Positions 60,196 through 64,000 of a stretch of DNA of 64,000 bases are shown in pieces. Below the pieces are notes generated by a model, which saw only the letters and a program-made list of their open reading frames with translations, was not told where the DNA came from and ran no database searches. The translations under genes were made by a program, and so were the position numbers. Position 1 is the first letter of the stretch, and the number at the start of each line of letters is the position of its first letter. Source of the stretch: Wurfbainia villosa (taxonomy: Eukaryota; Streptophyta; Magnoliopsida; Zingiberales; Zingiberaceae); NCBI GenBank assembly GCA_025175895.1, contig CM045992.1, forward strand, positions 120,554,377 to 120,618,376. Direction: 5' to 3'.

Positions 60196-60555
60196 CGACG
60201 ATGCCGAACAACAACGGGTGCTCGAGCGTGGGTGTTCGGGATCACGATGCTCGAGTATGGAGAAAGCAGGATGCGAAAGGGAGAAAGAGTATTTCAGAGT
60301 TTTTATAAAAATTGAAGTTGTATAGTATTTAATGGGTGTGAACAATCGCTCTCCATTAGCTTATTAAACTAACTGAATCGTCGTCCATGGTGAATACGTG
60401 AGTTCATCCTATCCATGCAGTGTTGCCCAACCTACCAAATTTAGGCCCTTGAATTGGTAGACCAAACTCAACTCTATGCCCACAAAATACCCAACAACCG
60501 ACTTCCCCCTTGAATTACGTTCGCTTGTTGCATCCCTCGCCGTCGATCCTTGAGC

Positions 60556-60647
60556 GATGATGATTGATAAAAAGAGATAAATCACGAAGAATTATATTCT
60601 TGATGATGATTAATAAAAAGAAATAAATCACGAAGAATTATATTCTT
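60556..60647. repeat. 46-bp tandem duplication
   Basis: GATGATGATTGATAAAAAGA...TCACGAAGAATTATATTCTT at 60556-60601 is repeated at 60602-60647 with two differences. Confidence 0.85.
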
Positions 60648-61147
60648 TCATCCGTTGATAAAAAATAACAAAAATTTTTTAAATCCACGTTGAACCAAAA
60701 TGAACGGAACCGGTTAAACAACCATATAAATGGATCGAGTTGGCCGAAGCAGGCCCAATGAGGCAAAAACCCCTTTATTTATTTATTTTAAAAAAAAAAA
60801 ATAATTATAGGGACAAACATAAATTAAAAATATTAGTTTGCAAAGCATTATTATTAATGGACACAATCATAGTTCTTACTCGATGGGAAACAAACTAATA
60901 ACAACCTTTTCATTTAACAAAGTCATATCTCTATCCACATTAACGTTACAAACACAATGGCACAAATGTCGAACGAGTAAAATAAAATCTATGCCCTCCC
61001 ATCAACAATTAACAACGTTAATAAACAGCACAAAAAAAAAAAAAGAATTGACTTGGAAACATGCACTATGTCGAGAATATTACACCACATCTTGTTCTTG
61101 TTCTAGCGCGAGAGTGCTATGGGAAGATACTAACTGTGTCGATACGA

Positions 61148-63614
61148 TCATGGAAATGGGCCGATGGGGAATTGCTCAGCCAGCTTCGCTCGTAGATCCT
61201 TTCTCAAGATCTTTCCGGAGGGGGCCTTTGGAATGGCTTCTATGAAGAAAACTTTGTTGATTCTCTTGTAGAAAATCACCTGGTCACAGATCAAACTTTG
61301 AATTTAGAATGTCAAAACTTAAGGAAAGTTGTCCTCACAGTTAACATCAAAATGATTTTCAGGCTTCAAAAGCTTAGTGAATGCAAAATCTGATGTTGAT
61401 GTTTTATATAATCGTAAAATACTTCTAAAATTAAAAAAAAAATTCTACAACATGACGATTAAATCTGCTATGTTATATAGTGTTGAATGTTGGTATACGA
61501 CTTGAGCACATGAACAAAAGATAAGAGTTGCAGAGATAAGGATGTTAAAATAGATGTGTGGGCATACGAGGATGGATAGATTAAGAAATGAGTACATTAG
61601 AGAGAAAGTCGAGGTTGCATCTATCAAGAAAAAGTTCCGAGAGACACGTTTAAGATAGTATAGATATGTACTTAGACAACCAATAAATGTTCTAGTTAGG
61701 CGATGTGAAACTATGACAAATATGAATATCAAATGAGGAAAAGGAAGACCAAAAAAGACTTGGTTAGTAATAATAAAACAAGACAAAATTTACTTAAGTA
61801 TAAATGATGATGTAGTAGGAGATATAACTCAATAACGTAGAAGGATCCACATAACCAAAAAATGGTTGTTGTTGTAGTCTTCTATTTCATTGAACTCACA
61901 TAGTTATGAATCGATAGCTCTCCAAAGTAAATCATTAATTTCTCCCATATTTGAAGTTGGTTGTATGAGTTTTGAGACATACATTACTAGTTATGAAATC
62001 GCTGCACAAAATTTTACCTGTCTTGAGATGTACTGCTTGATCTCGTCCTCAGTGATTTTTGATCCATTGGACCGCACAACAAAGGCAACAGGGACTTCCC
62101 CCGCAGCTTCATCTTTCATCCTGGAAAACCAAGAGCCAAACACGTTGTACTTATTCATGCATTGCATACTTTTGAGATTACAGTGAGAATCACTAGATAA
62201 TGTAACTGATGATGTTTGTGTTGTCAGAGACTCACGGAACTACGGCAGCTTCACAGATGTTAGGGTGCGTAACAAGTAGTGCTTCGAGCTCAGCTGGGGC
62301 TACCTGAAAGCCTTTGTACTTAATGATCTCCTTGAGCCTGTCGACGATGAACACCTCATCGTCGTCATCCACATAACCTACATCTCCGGTGCGCAGCCAT
62401 CCATCCTTGTCTATGGTGTTCCTCGTGGCCTCTGGATCATTGATGTAGCCTGCAAAAATGAATCTTTTGTTGATCAGTTAAAAAACACAGTTCAAACAAT
62501 TGAGACAACTTGCAAGACTCGGTACTTTTTCGCCATTTGAGAAGCATATGTTTAAGAGCCAGCTTGAGAAGGACGAATTTGTTTTGCCTTCGTCAAAGCT
62601 ACAAAATGGACAAACTGCTAATAGTGATGTGACCTTGATCTAACTTGTTGTAGAGCTCTTGTCAACTAAACCACTACACCAAACAAACCACATTTAATTG
62701 GACATCTGCTTTCATGTCTTCGATGGGAAATAGGAATGGTAGGATTAGGCAGATACAACACGTTTTAATAATGCTTCAGTGAGACTAAAAAACATTGTCG
62801 CATGGGGGAATGATATGGCGATCTGCTAACATAATTTGCAACATAGTGCCAAGATTTAGAGCACATTTTAAGAGATTGTAAATTATTTTTGGCTTTATGG
62901 CTTTATTATAAGTCAAAATACAGGTTTACGACTTCAAGAATGATAAAAAAAGATTTATGGGACACTAGTAGCTTATGCCTTAGAACTTGCAACTTGCAGC
63001 CAAATTTTAAAACACAATTAACTTAATGGTAGATAAATCTTACTATTGGAGCATGGTATGGTAAAAACTGAATACAAAGGGCACGGCATGATTTGCTAAA
63101 TTGAACTCATTAGATTTGGTTAATCTAAAAAGTTGGCAATAGCATGCATCCTGTTTTTTTATTTTTTTGGTAGTTACTTGCCTTCAATCCCCAAAAGAAC
63201 CAAATTTTGACAAGAGAAGAGAGTTTAATTATTGCTATCTTCAAAGAATTATAAGTTATTAAAAATAGGCTCTCCAAATTATATGCATTGTGTATACTTC
63301 TTTGATGAATCTTGAGACATGATAATCGAGCAAATAATAGATCAATGAACAATGGCAGAATTTAGGGAAAAAAAACATTTTGGATCGATTAAGGGAGCCC
63401 ATATAGTGTGTTTACCTTTCATAATTTGGGCACCTCTGATGCAGATCTCGCCGCGCTGGTTCCGGCCTAACACAGCGCCTGTCTCCGGGTCAACTATCTT
63501 CATCTCAGCGTTCCTCACTACCGTGCCACAGGCACCGGACTTCACCTCGAATGGTGCCTTTGCAAATGCCAGGCACATCGACAGCACTGGTCCAGCTTCT
63601 GTCATCCCGTAACC
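61148..63614 (-). CDS. 4CL: 4-coumarate:CoA ligase, C-terminal part (5' end outside window)
   Basis: Four 3' exons are present: 63416-63614, 62236-62449, 62018-62120 and 61148-61279, together 215 codons plus stop. The translation starts GYGMTEAGPVLSMCLAFAKA and runs through box II GEICIRG, GYINDPEAT, the hinge region KGFQVAPAELEALL and the C-terminal lysine motif PKAPSGKILRKDLRAKLA. This is a close match to genuine 4CL enzymes, which activate 4-coumarate to its CoA ester in phenylpropanoid (lignin and flavonoid) synthesis in the cytosol. The AMP-binding box I and the N-terminal half lie beyond 64000. Assignment to class I or II is not possible from this part. The last intron (61280-62017) contains an RTE LINE fragment. 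Confidence 0.92.
61434..61880 (+). mobile_element. RTE-type LINE 3' fragment, copy 2, in the last 4CL intron
   Basis: A plus-strand frame with a few stops reads AMLYSVECW, AHEQKIRVAEIRMLK, NEYIREKVEVASIKKKFRET, RRCETMTNMNIK and GRPKKTWL, the C-terminal end of an RTE-type reverse transcriptase. It ends with a TTGTTGTTGT tail near 61866-61876. Antisense to the 4CL gene. Clearly dead (several in-frame stops). Confidence 0.8.
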
Positions 63615-64000
63615 CTGTCACATTCGAGGCAAATTAACTTGTTACATCCGGCCTTAGCCTTGTGCTGAAGCTAAGCAGGAACTGCACATTGTCATTTACT
63701 CCCATTCAAGAATCAAATGGAGACACTTCAATCAGAAGCTGTCTCAATTGGTAGGACAAAACAAATGGGCTATTCCCTTACTATTTGTTCTATCTACAAA
63801 ATAAGTAGCAACTCTGTTCTTCAGCATGGGGAAATTCGAACAGAAAATTAAAATTTTCAAACGAAGACTGACACATCGCGCCTTACTTTATAGCAAATGC
63901 TTTGGCATCACTAAATGAATCATTCACACAGAGTCCTCAAATGACTCGCTCAGATGCATCAATGCACGATTAGATGCGGGAAGAACACGAGGAGTTACAG
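63615..64000 (-). other. 4CL intron, continues beyond the window
   Basis: The acceptor side (minus-strand ACAG before GGTTACGGG) ends at 63615. The rest is intron without a recognisable exon up to the window edge. Confidence 0.6.

Noticed and set aside
1..64000. CRISPR arrays, bacterial operons, organellar DNA
   Set aside because: None of the required repeat-spacer or gene order signals are present; all genes have plant intron-exon structure.

Overview
This is a plant nuclear genome window, most likely from a commelinid monocot. Every gene found has a clear plant homologue family. The genes have many short introns with GT-AG boundaries and AT-rich intergenic DNA. Several coding exons (SMAX1-like, subtilase, GLUTAMINE DUMPER, first exons) are very GC-rich, as in grasses and Zingiberales. 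The intergenic space holds Au-type and other tRNA-derived SINEs, RTE-type LINE 3' ends, LTR-retrotransposon remnants and non-autonomous hAT-like elements. The exact species cannot be read from the sequence; a Zingiberales-type plant is only a guess.

Layout, left to right: (1) the last two exons of a group IIa WRKY factor with an altered WKKYGQK signature (102-603, +); (2) a repeat zone with an LTR-like remnant, a hAT-like element and a SINE with intact target-site duplication (about 880-4460); (3) a nine-exon PB1-domain Raf-like kinase (4825-11094, -); (4) a twelve-exon BRAP2/RING/ZnF-UBP ubiquitin ligase of the BRIZ family (12734-20952, -); (5) a ten-exon secreted subtilase (23645-26568, +); (6) an eight-exon HD-domain 5'-deoxynucleotidase of the HDDC2 type (27059-32281, +); (7) a gene-poor stretch (32.3-43.4 kb) that contains a MIR164 hairpin at about 36446-36551; (8) a SMAX1-like Clp/AAA repressor (43450-47003, +); (9) a single-exon GLUTAMINE DUMPER gene (51034-51465, +); (10) a BTB/POZ protein of the At3g05675 type (main exon 57441-58763, +, 5' exon uncertain); (11) the 3' half of a 4-coumarate:CoA ligase (61148-63614, -), which runs off the right edge.

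The genes are independent transcription units, as usual in plants, not an operon. Several belong to hormone, stress or development signalling: WRKY, B4-type Raf kinase upstream of SnRK2, SMAX1 in karrikin/KL signalling, and miR164 against NAC genes. No bacterial-type system, CRISPR array or plastid insertion is seen. The least obvious item is the MIR164 precursor, which sits inside a meaningless open reading frame and carries a G-to-U change at position 13 of the mature strand. Exon coordinates come from reading-frame continuity and splice consensus by eye, not from transcripts.
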